A stretch of 64,000 bases of DNA. Source: Rhodobacterales bacterium. Its GTDB lineage: Bacteria > Pseudomonadota > Alphaproteobacteria > Rhodobacterales > Rhodobacteraceae. The stretch lies in the NCBI GenBank assembly GCA_002748285.1, contig PDSA01000009.1, forward strand, positions 1 to 64,000, read 5' to 3'. The notes below the pieces were generated by a model. It worked only from the letters and a program-made list of their open reading frames with translations. It did not search any database and was not told the DNA's origin. The translations under genes were made by a program, and so were the position numbers. Below, piece by piece: positions 57,314-64,000 of the stretch (position 1 is the stretch's first letter; every line of letters begins with the position of its first letter).

Positions 57314-58354
57314 TCACAAATTGGCCTCGACCCGGAACGCATCCGGGATGCCGCTATCGTCTTGATTGAGCAACAGATCGGCCATCATCTCGCCCACCTT
57401 CGGAGCCATGCCGAAACCGATCTTGAAGCCTCCATTGGCGATGAAATGCCCCGCTCGCCCCGGATGAGCCCCCAATATCGGGGCCAATTTGCGCCCACGC
57501 GGCCGCACGCCGGCCCAGCGGGTGATGACTTTGGCCCCGGCCAGCACCGGGAAACGCGCCCACAGCTTCGCCAGCAAATCCTCCAGCAGCTGATCGGTGC
57601 TGTCCGCTTGCGTAAAGTCACGCTCCGAAGTCGACCCCACCGCGACCGTGCCATTGCAATGCGGCACCACATACAGGCCATCGGCAAACAGCTGCGGCAC
57701 ATCGCCGGCCGCATACTCCAGCAGAGCCGACTGGCCCTTGACGCCGCCGCCAATCTCCGCGCCCAACTCCTGCGACAGGGCGCGCAAGCCGTGATAGCCG
57801 CTGGCCCAGACCACCTGCCCCTGCGCAAGGGCGTCACCGATCACGATCTCGCCCCCCAACGCAGCAATGGCGGCCGCCAGACTGGCCATGGCCTGACGCG
57901 GCTCCAGCCGGGCGCTGAGCGTATCATGCACCAGATAACCGGTCGGACTGTCCGGTGCCCAAGCGCCAAAGTCAGAGCAACGCACCACCTGCCAACGGGC
58001 CAGACCCTGCCACAGCTCGCGGGCGCTCTCGGCCCGCTGGTGTGACAGCTCTAACAACCGCTCCGATGCAATCGGCTGCAACCGGCCAATCCGGCCATAG
58101 CCCGACGCCAGCCCCGACAGCTGATCCGCCCCGGCCCAGAATTCCCCGGCCATGATCAGGCTGTCAAACTGGAACTGCTTTTTGGCATCCCATTTTTCGG
58201 GCATATGCGGGGCCAGCGCCCCGACCAGACCACCGCTGGAGCCCGCGCCGATGCGCAAAGGCTCAACCACCCGCACCCGCGCCCCGCGCCGCGCACAGGC
58301 ATACGCCACCGACAGCCCGAAAATCCCGGCCCCCATTACCGTCACATCAACCAT
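57314..58354 (-). CDS. FAD-dependent oxidoreductase, likely MnmC1-type
   Basis: A 346-residue DAO-fold flavoprotein with the FAD motif VDVTVMGAGIFGLSVAYACA, SGGLVGALAPHMPEKWDAK, VVPHCNGTVAVGSTSERDF and a C-terminal WAGVRPRGRKLAPILG and ANGGFKIGFGMAPKVGEMMA. In gammaproteobacterial MnmC a domain of this kind oxidises the carboxymethyl group of cmnm5s2U in tRNA. Its divergent neighbour 38 bp away is MnmD, the other half of MnmC, so this is probably the missing half on its own. The general DAO call is firm, the MnmC role is context inference. Confidence 0.8.
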   Translation of the reverse strand: MVDVTVMGAGIFGLSVAYACARRGARVRVVEPLRIGAGSSGGLVGALAPHMPEKWDAKKQFQFDSLIMAGEFWAGADQLSGLASGYGRIGRLQPIASERLLELSHQRAESARELWQGLARWQVVRCSDFGAWAPDSPTGYLVHDTLSARLEPRQAMASLAAAIAALGGEIVIGDALAQGQVVWASGYHGLRALSQELGAEIGGGVKGQSALLEYAAGDVPQLFADGLYVVPHCNGTVAVGSTSERDFTQADSTDQLLEDLLAKLWARFPVLAGAKVITRWAGVRPRGRKLAPILGAHPGRAGHFIANGGFKIGFGMAPKVGEMMADLLLNQDDSGIPDAFRVEANL

Positions 58355-58392
58355 TGCCAAACCCTGTTTGTTTATCCATTGTCATGCGGATT

Positions 58393-59079
58393 ATGACCCA
58401 TTCAGACGACCAGAACCAGACGGCAAAACTCAGCTGGCGCGATCAACTGCCAATCAGCGCGCATTTCGATGATCCGTATTTCTCGCTGCACAACGGGCTG
58501 GCGGAAACCCGGCATGTGTTCTTGGCGGGCAATGATCTGCCGGGCCGGTTTTGCCCCGGCTTCCGGGTGGCCGAACTGGGCTTTGGCACCGGTTTGAACA
58601 TGCTAGCCAGTTTGCAGCTGTGGCGCGCTGCCGGGATAAAGGGGCGGCTGCATTTCACCAGCTTTGAGGCCTACCCGATGCAGGCCGCCGATATGAACCG
58701 CGCATTGGCGGCTTTCCCCGAGATCCACGATCTGGCGCAACCGTTTTTGCAGCAATGGGACAGCGGGGCGCGACGGATTGAAACCGATGATTTGCTGGCC
58801 GAGATCATCATCGGCGATGCCCGCAGCACTGTGCCGGAATGGGGGGAATCGGCGGATGCGTGGTATCTGGACGGGTTTTCTCCGGCGAAAAACCCCGAGC
58901 TGTGGGACGAAGCGCTGCTGCAATCGGTGGCCGATCACACCGCGCCAAACGGCACATTCGCGACCTATACAGCGGCCGGGTTTGTGCGCCGGGCTTTGGC
59001 CGCGGCGGGGTTTGCTGTGCAACGGGTCAAGGGTTTTGGCCATAAACGCCATATGACGGTCGGGCAGTTGGCGAAGTAG
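58393..59079 (+). CDS. mnmD: tRNA (5-methylaminomethyl-2-thiouridine) methyltransferase MnmD
   Basis: A 228-residue SAM-dependent methyltransferase of the MnmC N-terminal/DUF752 family: PISAHFDDPYFSLHNGLAET, RVAELGFGTGLNMLASLQLW, FTSFEAYPM, IIIGDARSTVP, ADAWYLDGFSPAKNPELWDE, and FATYTAAGFVRRAL. It adds the last methyl group in mnm5s2U at tRNA position 34. The start at 58393 is the family N-terminus; the frame is open 13 codons upstream. Divergent from the FAD oxidoreductase, its probable pathway partner. Confidence 0.9.
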   Translation: MTHSDDQNQTAKLSWRDQLPISAHFDDPYFSLHNGLAETRHVFLAGNDLPGRFCPGFRVAELGFGTGLNMLASLQLWRAAGIKGRLHFTSFEAYPMQAADMNRALAAFPEIHDLAQPFLQQWDSGARRIETDDLLAEIIIGDARSTVPEWGESADAWYLDGFSPAKNPELWDEALLQSVADHTAPNGTFATYTAAGFVRRALAAAGFAVQRVKGFGHKRHMTVGQLAK

Positions 59080-59124
59080 CCGCGCCGCTTATTGGCGGGC
59101 AAAACGCATCGGTGGGCTGAGGAA

Positions 59125-59198
59125 TGGAGCGGGTGAAGGGAATCGAACCCTCGTCGTCAGCTTGGGAAGCTGCTGCTCTACCATTGAGCTACACCCGC
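59125..59198 (-). tRNA. tRNA-Gly (anticodon CCC)
   Basis: A 74-base cloverleaf on the minus strand: acceptor stem GCGGGTG / CACCCGC, D-arm GCTCAATGGTAGAGC, anticodon loop TTCCCAA, T-arm with GGTTCGATTCC, and an encoded CCA end. Anticodon CCC reads GGG. It is single copy in this window, without neighbouring tRNA genes. Confidence 0.95.
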
Positions 59199-59595
59199 AA
59201 CAGGGCCGTTCTTAGCGAAGCCCCTTGCGCTGCGCAACAGCAAATAAACCGGCGATCCTATCTAAGGTGCGTTTTGCTGGTGCCCGGGCAGGGCTGAGGC
59301 TGACAAGACGGGGATCAGGAAGCGTGGGGCCATGCTCTGCCAACCGCCACGCCCGCTCTCACCCCCTGCCCGGCCTCAAGGCCGGGCTGCGCTTGCCTGC
59401 CCCCCGGCAGGCGCAGCCCACCTCTCTTCGCACTCATGGGCAACGCGACCGGGGAAATCTGAAAGACGCAAGCCCCCCATCCGCCCCCATCTTGCAAACT
59501 CCGGCACCATTTTGCACAGTTTGGGATGACAGCGCCCCGCAACTGGCGTATGAGGCGCTGAATACATCTTCGCTCTAGCAAAAGGCATCGGCAAA
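59199..59595. other. Intergenic region between tRNA-Gly and thrC
   Basis: About 400 bp without a convincing gene; overlapping frames on both strands (59225-59578) have no family resemblance and read through repeat copy E. The thrC promoter is presumably in the right part, but I see no clear core elements. Confidence 0.5.
59367..59419. repeat. Intergenic repeat family, copy E (right end only)
   Basis: In inverted orientation it holds the right end of the repeat: GGGCTGCGCCTGCCGGGGGG, CAGGCAAGCGCAGCCCGGCC, and the GGCCGGGCAG tail. The left half is absent. Confidence 0.75.
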
Positions 59596-60978
59596 ATGCG
59601 CTATATTTCCACCCGGGGCACTGCTCCTGATCTGAGCTTCCAGGAAACCATGTTAACCGGTTTAGCCCGCGATGGTGGCCTCTATGTGCCGGCAGAAATC
59701 CCGACCATGGCCCCTGCCGACATCGCCGCTCTGGCCGGCCTCCCTTATGAAGAGGTCGCCCTGCGGGTGATGCGCCCCTTTGTTGCCGGCAGCTTTGACG
59801 ATGACGAAATGCACGGCATCATTGCCCGCGCCTATGCCAGTTTCGACCACGACGCCCGCGCCCCGCTGGTGCAGCTGGGTCCAAACCATTTCCTGCTCGA
59901 GCTGTTCCACGGCCCCACTTTGGCGTTCAAGGATTTCGCCATGCAGCTGATCGGCCAGCTGTTTCAGGCCGCGCTGGCCAAGCAGGGGCAAAAGATCACC
60001 ATTGTCGGGGCGACCTCGGGCGATACCGGCTCGGCCGCGATCGAAGCCTTCAAGGGGCTGGAAGCCGTCAATGTGTTCATCATGTATCCGCATGGCCGTG
60101 TTTCAGAAGTGCAGCGCCGCCAGATGACCACGCCCGATTTCGCCAATGTCCACGCGCTGGCGGTGGATGGGGATTTTGACGATTGTCAGGCCCGGCTCAA
60201 GGATATGTTCAACGATTTTGATTTCCGTGATCAGGTGCGTCTGGCCGGGGTGAACTCGATCAACTGGGGTCGGGTGCTGGCGCAGGTGGTCTATTATTTC
60301 TATGCCGCCACCGCGCTGGGGGCACCGAGCCGCAGCGTCAGTTTCACCGTGCCCACCGGCAATTTCGGCGATATTTTCGCCGGTTACATCGCCCGCAAAA
60401 TGGGCCTGCCGATTGAAAAGCTGGTGATTGCCACCAACCAGAACGACATCCTGCATCGCTGCCTGCAAACCGGCGCATACAGCACCAAAGGCGTGACGCC
60501 TTCGATCAGCCCGTCGATGGATATTCAGGTTTCCTCCAATTTTGAGCGCGTGCTGTTTGACGTCTATGATCGTGACGGGGCCGCAGTGGCGCAGCTGATG
60601 GACGAATTGCAAAACAGCGGCCAGTTCAGCATCAGCCAGGGGGCAATTTCGCGGCTGCGGGATCAGTTTGCCTCGGGCCGGGCGTCCGAAGACGAAACCC
60701 GCGCCACCATCAAGGAGATGCGCAAGCGCAGCGGAGAAATCCTCTGCCCGCATTCCGCAGTCGGCGTCAAGGTCGCGCAAGAGCATCTGGGCCCCGAGCC
60801 AATGATCACGCTCGCCACCGCCCATCCGGCCAAATTCCCGGCCGCGGTGCAAGACGCCTGCGGCATCCACCCGCCCCTGCCCGCTCATATGGCCAATCTG
60901 TTTGACCGGGACGAACACGTCACCCGGGTGGCCAATGATCTGGACACCTTGAAATCTGTCATTCTGGAGCGCGTGTAA
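59596..60978 (+). CDS. thrC: Threonine synthase
   Basis: A 460-residue PLP enzyme converting O-phosphohomoserine to threonine. N-terminus MRYISTRGTAPDLSFQETML, PLP lysine in HGPTLAFKDFAMQ (Lys112), GATSGDTGSAAIEAFKG, the VPTGNFGDIFAGYIARKMGL motif and CPHSAVGVKVAQEH are all present. It starts a tight plus-strand cluster with the M16 peptidase (2-bp gap) and the GNAT gene, an order conserved in Rhodobacterales. Confidence 0.96.
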   Translation: MRYISTRGTAPDLSFQETMLTGLARDGGLYVPAEIPTMAPADIAALAGLPYEEVALRVMRPFVAGSFDDDEMHGIIARAYASFDHDARAPLVQLGPNHFLLELFHGPTLAFKDFAMQLIGQLFQAALAKQGQKITIVGATSGDTGSAAIEAFKGLEAVNVFIMYPHGRVSEVQRRQMTTPDFANVHALAVDGDFDDCQARLKDMFNDFDFRDQVRLAGVNSINWGRVLAQVVYYFYAATALGAPSRSVSFTVPTGNFGDIFAGYIARKMGLPIEKLVIATNQNDILHRCLQTGAYSTKGVTPSISPSMDIQVSSNFERVLFDVYDRDGAAVAQLMDELQNSGQFSISQGAISRLRDQFASGRASEDETRATIKEMRKRSGEILCPHSAVGVKVAQEHLGPEPMITLATAHPAKFPAAVQDACGIHPPLPAHMANLFDRDEHVTRVANDLDTLKSVILERV

Positions 60979-60980
60979 CC

Positions 60981-62243
60981 ATGGCTGTGCAGTCTCATAC
61001 CCTGAAAAACGGATTTCGCATCATCACCGAAACCATGCCCAGCCTGCGCTCGGCCTCTCTGGGGGTCTGGGTCGGGGCCGGTGCCCGCCATGAACGGGCC
61101 GAGCAAAACGGCATCGCGCATTTTCTCGAGCATATGGCGTTCAAGGGCACCAAAACCCGCAGCGCGCTGGACATTGCCCAAGCCATCGAAAATGTCGGAG
61201 GCTTCATCAACGCCTATACCAGCCGCGAAATGACCGCCTATTATGTGCGGGTGCTGGGCCAGGATGTGCCAATGGCGCTGGATGTGATCTCGGATATTCT
61301 GATCAATCCGGTGTTTGACCCCAAGGAAATCGAGACCGAACGCGGGGTGATCCTGCAAGAAATCGGTCAGTCTCTGGACACGCCCGATGATGTGGTGTTT
61401 GACTGGCTGCAAGAGGCCTCTTACCCGAAACAGGCCATCGGGCGCAGCATTCTGGGCCCGGCCGAGCGGGTCAGATCCTTTAGCCGCAACGATCTGAAGG
61501 GCTTTGTGGCCGAGCGTTACAGCCCGGCGCAGATGATCCTGTCCGCCGCCGGAGCGATTGACCATGACGCAATCGTGCGCGCCGCCGAGCAGCTGTTTGG
61601 CGATCTGCCCGCCGGTCAGGACACCGCGACCGAGCCCGCCCGTTTCTCGGGTGTCGAAAAGCGTGAGGACAAGCATCTGGAGCAGGCGCATTTCACGCTG
61701 GCGCTTGAAGGGCCGAATTATCGCAGCCCCGATATTTACACCGCGCAGATTTTCGCAGCCATCTTGGGTGGCGGCATGTCCTCGCGGCTGTTTCAGGAGG
61801 TGCGCGAAAAACGCGGGCTGTGCTATTCGATCTTCTCGCAGGCCGGCGCGTTTTCCGATAGCGGCATGTTCACCATCTATGCCGGCACCAGCGGCGATCA
61901 GCTGGCCGAGCTGGCGACCCTCACCGTGGATGAGATCAAACGCGCCAGCGGCGATGTTTCCCCTGCCGAAGTCGAACGCGCCCGCAATCAGATGAAAGCC
62001 TCGGTGCTGATGGGGCTGGAGAGCCCCGCCACGAGGGCCGAGCGCATGGCCCGGCTGGCCATGATCCATGGTCAGGTGCCGCCGCTTGAGGAAACCATTG
62101 CCAAAATTGACGCGGTGGATGTGCAAGCGGTGCGCGAGTTTGCCGGCAATATGGCGCAAACCGCCAATGCGTCGATGGCGCTTTACGGCCCAGTGCAGGG
62201 TGCCCCCGCACTGAGTGATCTGAAAATGCGACTGCAATCCTGA
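60981..62243 (+). CDS. M16 family metallopeptidase (mitochondrial processing peptidase-like)
   Basis: A 420-residue cytoplasmic-type zinc peptidase without a signal peptide. The zinc motif is intact (NGIAHFLEHMAFKGTKTRS; His47, Glu50, His51), with the distal glutamate in ETERGVILQEIGQSLDTPDD. The C-terminal glycine-rich region AAILGGGMSSRLFQEVREKR is typical. It resembles mitochondrial processing peptidase beta. Its stop overlaps the GNAT start by one base. Confidence 0.93.
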   Translation: MAVQSHTLKNGFRIITETMPSLRSASLGVWVGAGARHERAEQNGIAHFLEHMAFKGTKTRSALDIAQAIENVGGFINAYTSREMTAYYVRVLGQDVPMALDVISDILINPVFDPKEIETERGVILQEIGQSLDTPDDVVFDWLQEASYPKQAIGRSILGPAERVRSFSRNDLKGFVAERYSPAQMILSAAGAIDHDAIVRAAEQLFGDLPAGQDTATEPARFSGVEKREDKHLEQAHFTLALEGPNYRSPDIYTAQIFAAILGGGMSSRLFQEVREKRGLCYSIFSQAGAFSDSGMFTIYAGTSGDQLAELATLTVDEIKRASGDVSPAEVERARNQMKASVLMGLESPATRAERMARLAMIHGQVPPLEETIAKIDAVDVQAVREFAGNMAQTANASMALYGPVQGAPALSDLKMRLQS

Positions 62244-62827
62244 TGCTGGGCCGTCGGCGTAAAATCCAGATTGAAACCGAGCGCATGACCCTGCGTGCGC
62301 CGCAGCATTCGGATTATCGCAGCTGGTCGCGTTTGCGCCATCTCAGTCAGGATTTCCTCACCCCGTGGGAACCCAGCTGGAGCGGTGACCATCTCAGCCG
62401 CAAAAGCTTTGCCAACCGGGTTTATTGGGCGCAACGCTCAATCGCGGCGGGCAGTGCGATTCCGGTGTTTCTGGAATGGCGCGAGACCAAAGAACTGGTC
62501 GGAGCCATCACCTTGGACAACATACGCCGCGGCCCGGCGCAGGCGGGCACTATGGGCTATTGGGTGGGTGAAAAATACGCCCGTCAGGGGTTCATGAGCG
62601 AGGCCATTCTGGCGCTGGTGCATTACGCCTTTACCGCGCTTGATCTCAGCCGGATCGAAGCCGCCTGCCTGCCCGAAAACGCCGCCTCGCGCGGGGTGCT
62701 GGAAAAGGCCGGGTTCAAATATGAAGGCGTGGCCCAGAGCTATCTGCAAATCAACGGCCGCTGGCGTAACCATGTGCTTTACGCTAATCTGCGCAGCGAC
62801 CGGCGCGGCAAAACCGCTGCCGGTTAG
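62243..62827 (+). CDS. GNAT acetyltransferase, RimJ-like
   Basis: A 194-residue N-acetyltransferase of the RimJ/RimL type: IETERMTLRAPQHSDYRSWS, LVGAITLDNIRRGPAQAGTM, the acetyl-CoA motif GYWVGEKYARQGFMSEAILA, and LSRIEAACLPENAASRGVLE with KAGFKYEGVA. It is likely to acetylate a protein N-terminus; in E. coli RimJ modifies ribosomal protein S5. Translationally coupled to the M16 gene upstream. Confidence 0.9.
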   Translation: MLGRRRKIQIETERMTLRAPQHSDYRSWSRLRHLSQDFLTPWEPSWSGDHLSRKSFANRVYWAQRSIAAGSAIPVFLEWRETKELVGAITLDNIRRGPAQAGTMGYWVGEKYARQGFMSEAILALVHYAFTALDLSRIEAACLPENAASRGVLEKAGFKYEGVAQSYLQINGRWRNHVLYANLRSDRRGKTAAG

Positions 62828-62871
62828 CCCCCGAGGCAAAGGGAACACACAATGATGCGTAAAGAGATGCC

Positions 62872-64000
62872 ATGCCACTGAACCCTGCGGATCAGGATTT
62901 TGAGACCCAACTCCGGCAGCATCTGCCCGCCGCCGTATTTCGCCCGCTGACCCCGGCCTATCTGAGCGAACCCCGCGGCCGGTTCCACGGCAACTCTGGC
63001 CTGTTGCTGGCACCCGATAGCGTTCAGCAAGTTTCAACCATCCTGCAAGCCTGCCATCAGGCCCGCATCGGCGTTGTCCCCTATGGCGGCGGCACCGGGT
63101 TGGTCAGCGGTCAGGTGATGCCCGAGGGGCCCGCGCCGGTGATCCTGTCGCTGGAACGTATGAACAAGCTGCGCGGCGTCTGGCCCGAGGAAAACGTGCT
63201 GATCGCCGAAGCCGGCATGATCCTGCAGGATGTCCAGAGCGCCGCCGAAAACATTAACCGGCTGTTTCCTCTGAGTCTGGCGGCGCAGGGGTCGTGTCAG
63301 ATCGGCGGCAATCTGGCAGTCAATGCCGGCGGGGTGAATGTGCTGCGCTATGGCAATGCCCGTGATCTGTGTCTGGGGCTGGAGGCCGTGCTGCCCAATG
63401 GCGAGATTTGGCATGGGCTAAAACGGCTGCGCAAAGACAATACTGGCTATGATCTGCGCAATCTGCTGATCGGCGCAGAAGGCTCGCTGGGGGTGATCAC
63501 CGCCGCATCCTTACGCCTGTTCCCCCGCCCGGCGGCGCAGGCGGCGGCTCTGCTGGTGGTGCCTGACCCCAGCGCCGCGCTGGCGCTGTTCCAGATGGCG
63601 CAGGGGCGGTGTGGCGAAACCATCTCGGCCTTTGAGCTGATCAACGGCATGGGGCTGCACTTTCTGGCCCAGACCCTGCCCGACATCCGCCAGCCCTTTG
63701 CCGATTTCCCCGATTGGATGGTGCTGATTGATCTGGGAGTCAGCGCTGATCAGGACGCAAATGAACTGCTGGAGCAGCTGTTCGTGCAGGCTCATCAGGA
63801 CGGGCTGGTGCTGGATGGTCTGATCGCGCAAAACCACAGCCAACGTGCGCAATTCTGGACCATGCGCGAATCCATCCCCGAGGCCAATAAGCGCATCGGT
63901 TCAATCGTGTCCAACGACATTTCCGTGCCGCTTTCGGCCCTGCCGGACTTCATCCGCCGCGGTCGGCAACAGCTGGCCCGGCTGGGGGATATGCGCATCA
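62872..64000 (+). CDS. FAD-linked oxidase (GlcD / D-2-hydroxyacid dehydrogenase type), cut by window edge
   Basis: The first 376 residues of a VAO/PCMH-fold flavoprotein: GVVPYGGGTGLVSGQVMPEG (FAD pyrophosphate loop), VILSLERMNKL, LAAQGSCQIGGNLAVNAGGV, the GYDLRNLLIGAEGSLGVITA motif, then the cap domain. Homologs oxidise D-2-hydroxyglutarate, glycolate or D-lactate; the C-terminus that would discriminate is outside. The start ATG at 62872 has a weak AAAGAG upstream. It ends the thrC cluster, 44 bp after the GNAT gene. Confidence 0.9.
   Translation, partial: MPLNPADQDFETQLRQHLPAAVFRPLTPAYLSEPRGRFHGNSGLLLAPDSVQQVSTILQACHQARIGVVPYGGGTGLVSGQVMPEGPAPVILSLERMNKLRGVWPEENVLIAEAGMILQDVQSAAENINRLFPLSLAAQGSCQIGGNLAVNAGGVNVLRYGNARDLCLGLEAVLPNGEIWHGLKRLRKDNTGYDLRNLLIGAEGSLGVITAASLRLFPRPAAQAAALLVVPDPSAALALFQMAQGRCGETISAFELINGMGLHFLAQTLPDIRQPFADFPDWMVLIDLGVSADQDANELLEQLFVQAHQDGLVLDGLIAQNHSQRAQFWTMRESIPEANKRIGSIVSNDISVPLSALPDFIRRGRQQLARLGDMRI

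Noticed and set aside
59125..59198. tRNA-Gly as integration site of an island
   Set aside because: No integrase or duplicated tRNA 3' end next to it; flanking genes are housekeeping.
59225..59578. 117-codon frame upstream of thrC and an antisense frame
   Set aside because: Both read through the intergenic repeat copy E; composition is that of the repeat.

Overview
The window is GC-rich, densely packed chromosomal DNA from an alphaproteobacterium, very probably a member of the Rhodobacterales (Roseobacter group). The evidence is the gene content and order: HflK/HflC followed by a DegP protease, the block RsmB - heparinase-like - PurH - LspA - DUF3035 - paired M16 peptidases, the block ThrC - M16 - GNAT - FAD oxidoreductase, a fused sulfate adenylyltransferase/APS kinase, a phosphatidylcholine synthase, Hint_2-type proteins, and an alphaproteobacterial SOS box (GTTC-N7-GTTC) upstream of recA. 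These assignments rest on recognising the protein sequences; no database search was run.

Layout. 0-7.2 kb: the end of a 3-hydroxybutyryl-CoA dehydrogenase gene, a DUF6473 protein, then a long minus-strand operon rpiA-gor-hflK-hflC-small membrane protein-degP. 7.4-17.2 kb: sdaA, an unknown membrane-anchored protein, a UbiK-like factor, lgt, pgeF, a 50-residue basic protein, a Hint-domain protein, an Lrp regulator, trxB and the sat/cysC fusion. 17.2-21.4 kb: a 1-kb AT-richer gap and a large secreted repeat/RTX/Hint protein. 21.6-30.3 kb: glpD, an unknown protein, priA, fsa, DUF3775, rmuC-mutL. 30.5-39.7 kb: a minus-strand block from rsmB down to two M16 peptidases. 39.7-49.4 kb: sdhAF4-like, DUF484-xerC-pcs, ogt, ileS, icd, typA. 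49.6-55.8 kb: recA-alaS-DUF1330, a DMT transporter and its LysR neighbour. 55.8-57.3 kb: a small island holding an AT-rich orphan secreted protein and a broken IS5-type transposase, bounded on both sides by copies of one palindromic MITE-like element. 57.3-64 kb: a split MnmC pair, tRNA-Gly(CCC), thrC, M16, GNAT and a partial FAD-linked oxidase.

Three things stand out. First, at least six conserved genes (degP, the RTX/Hint gene, priA, purH, ileS, typA) carry internal deletions of about 30-150 bp, some in frame and some frameshifting, in segments that the families normally conserve. Several are expected to be essential, so these may be assembly errors, but they could also be real deletions between short direct repeats. 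Second, an intergenic repeat family with nested inverted repeats occurs five times, three of them between convergent genes. Third, two abutting perfect palindromes and a separate operator-like dyad lie between the divergent ileS and icd genes. I found no CRISPR array, phage, defence island or biosynthetic cluster.
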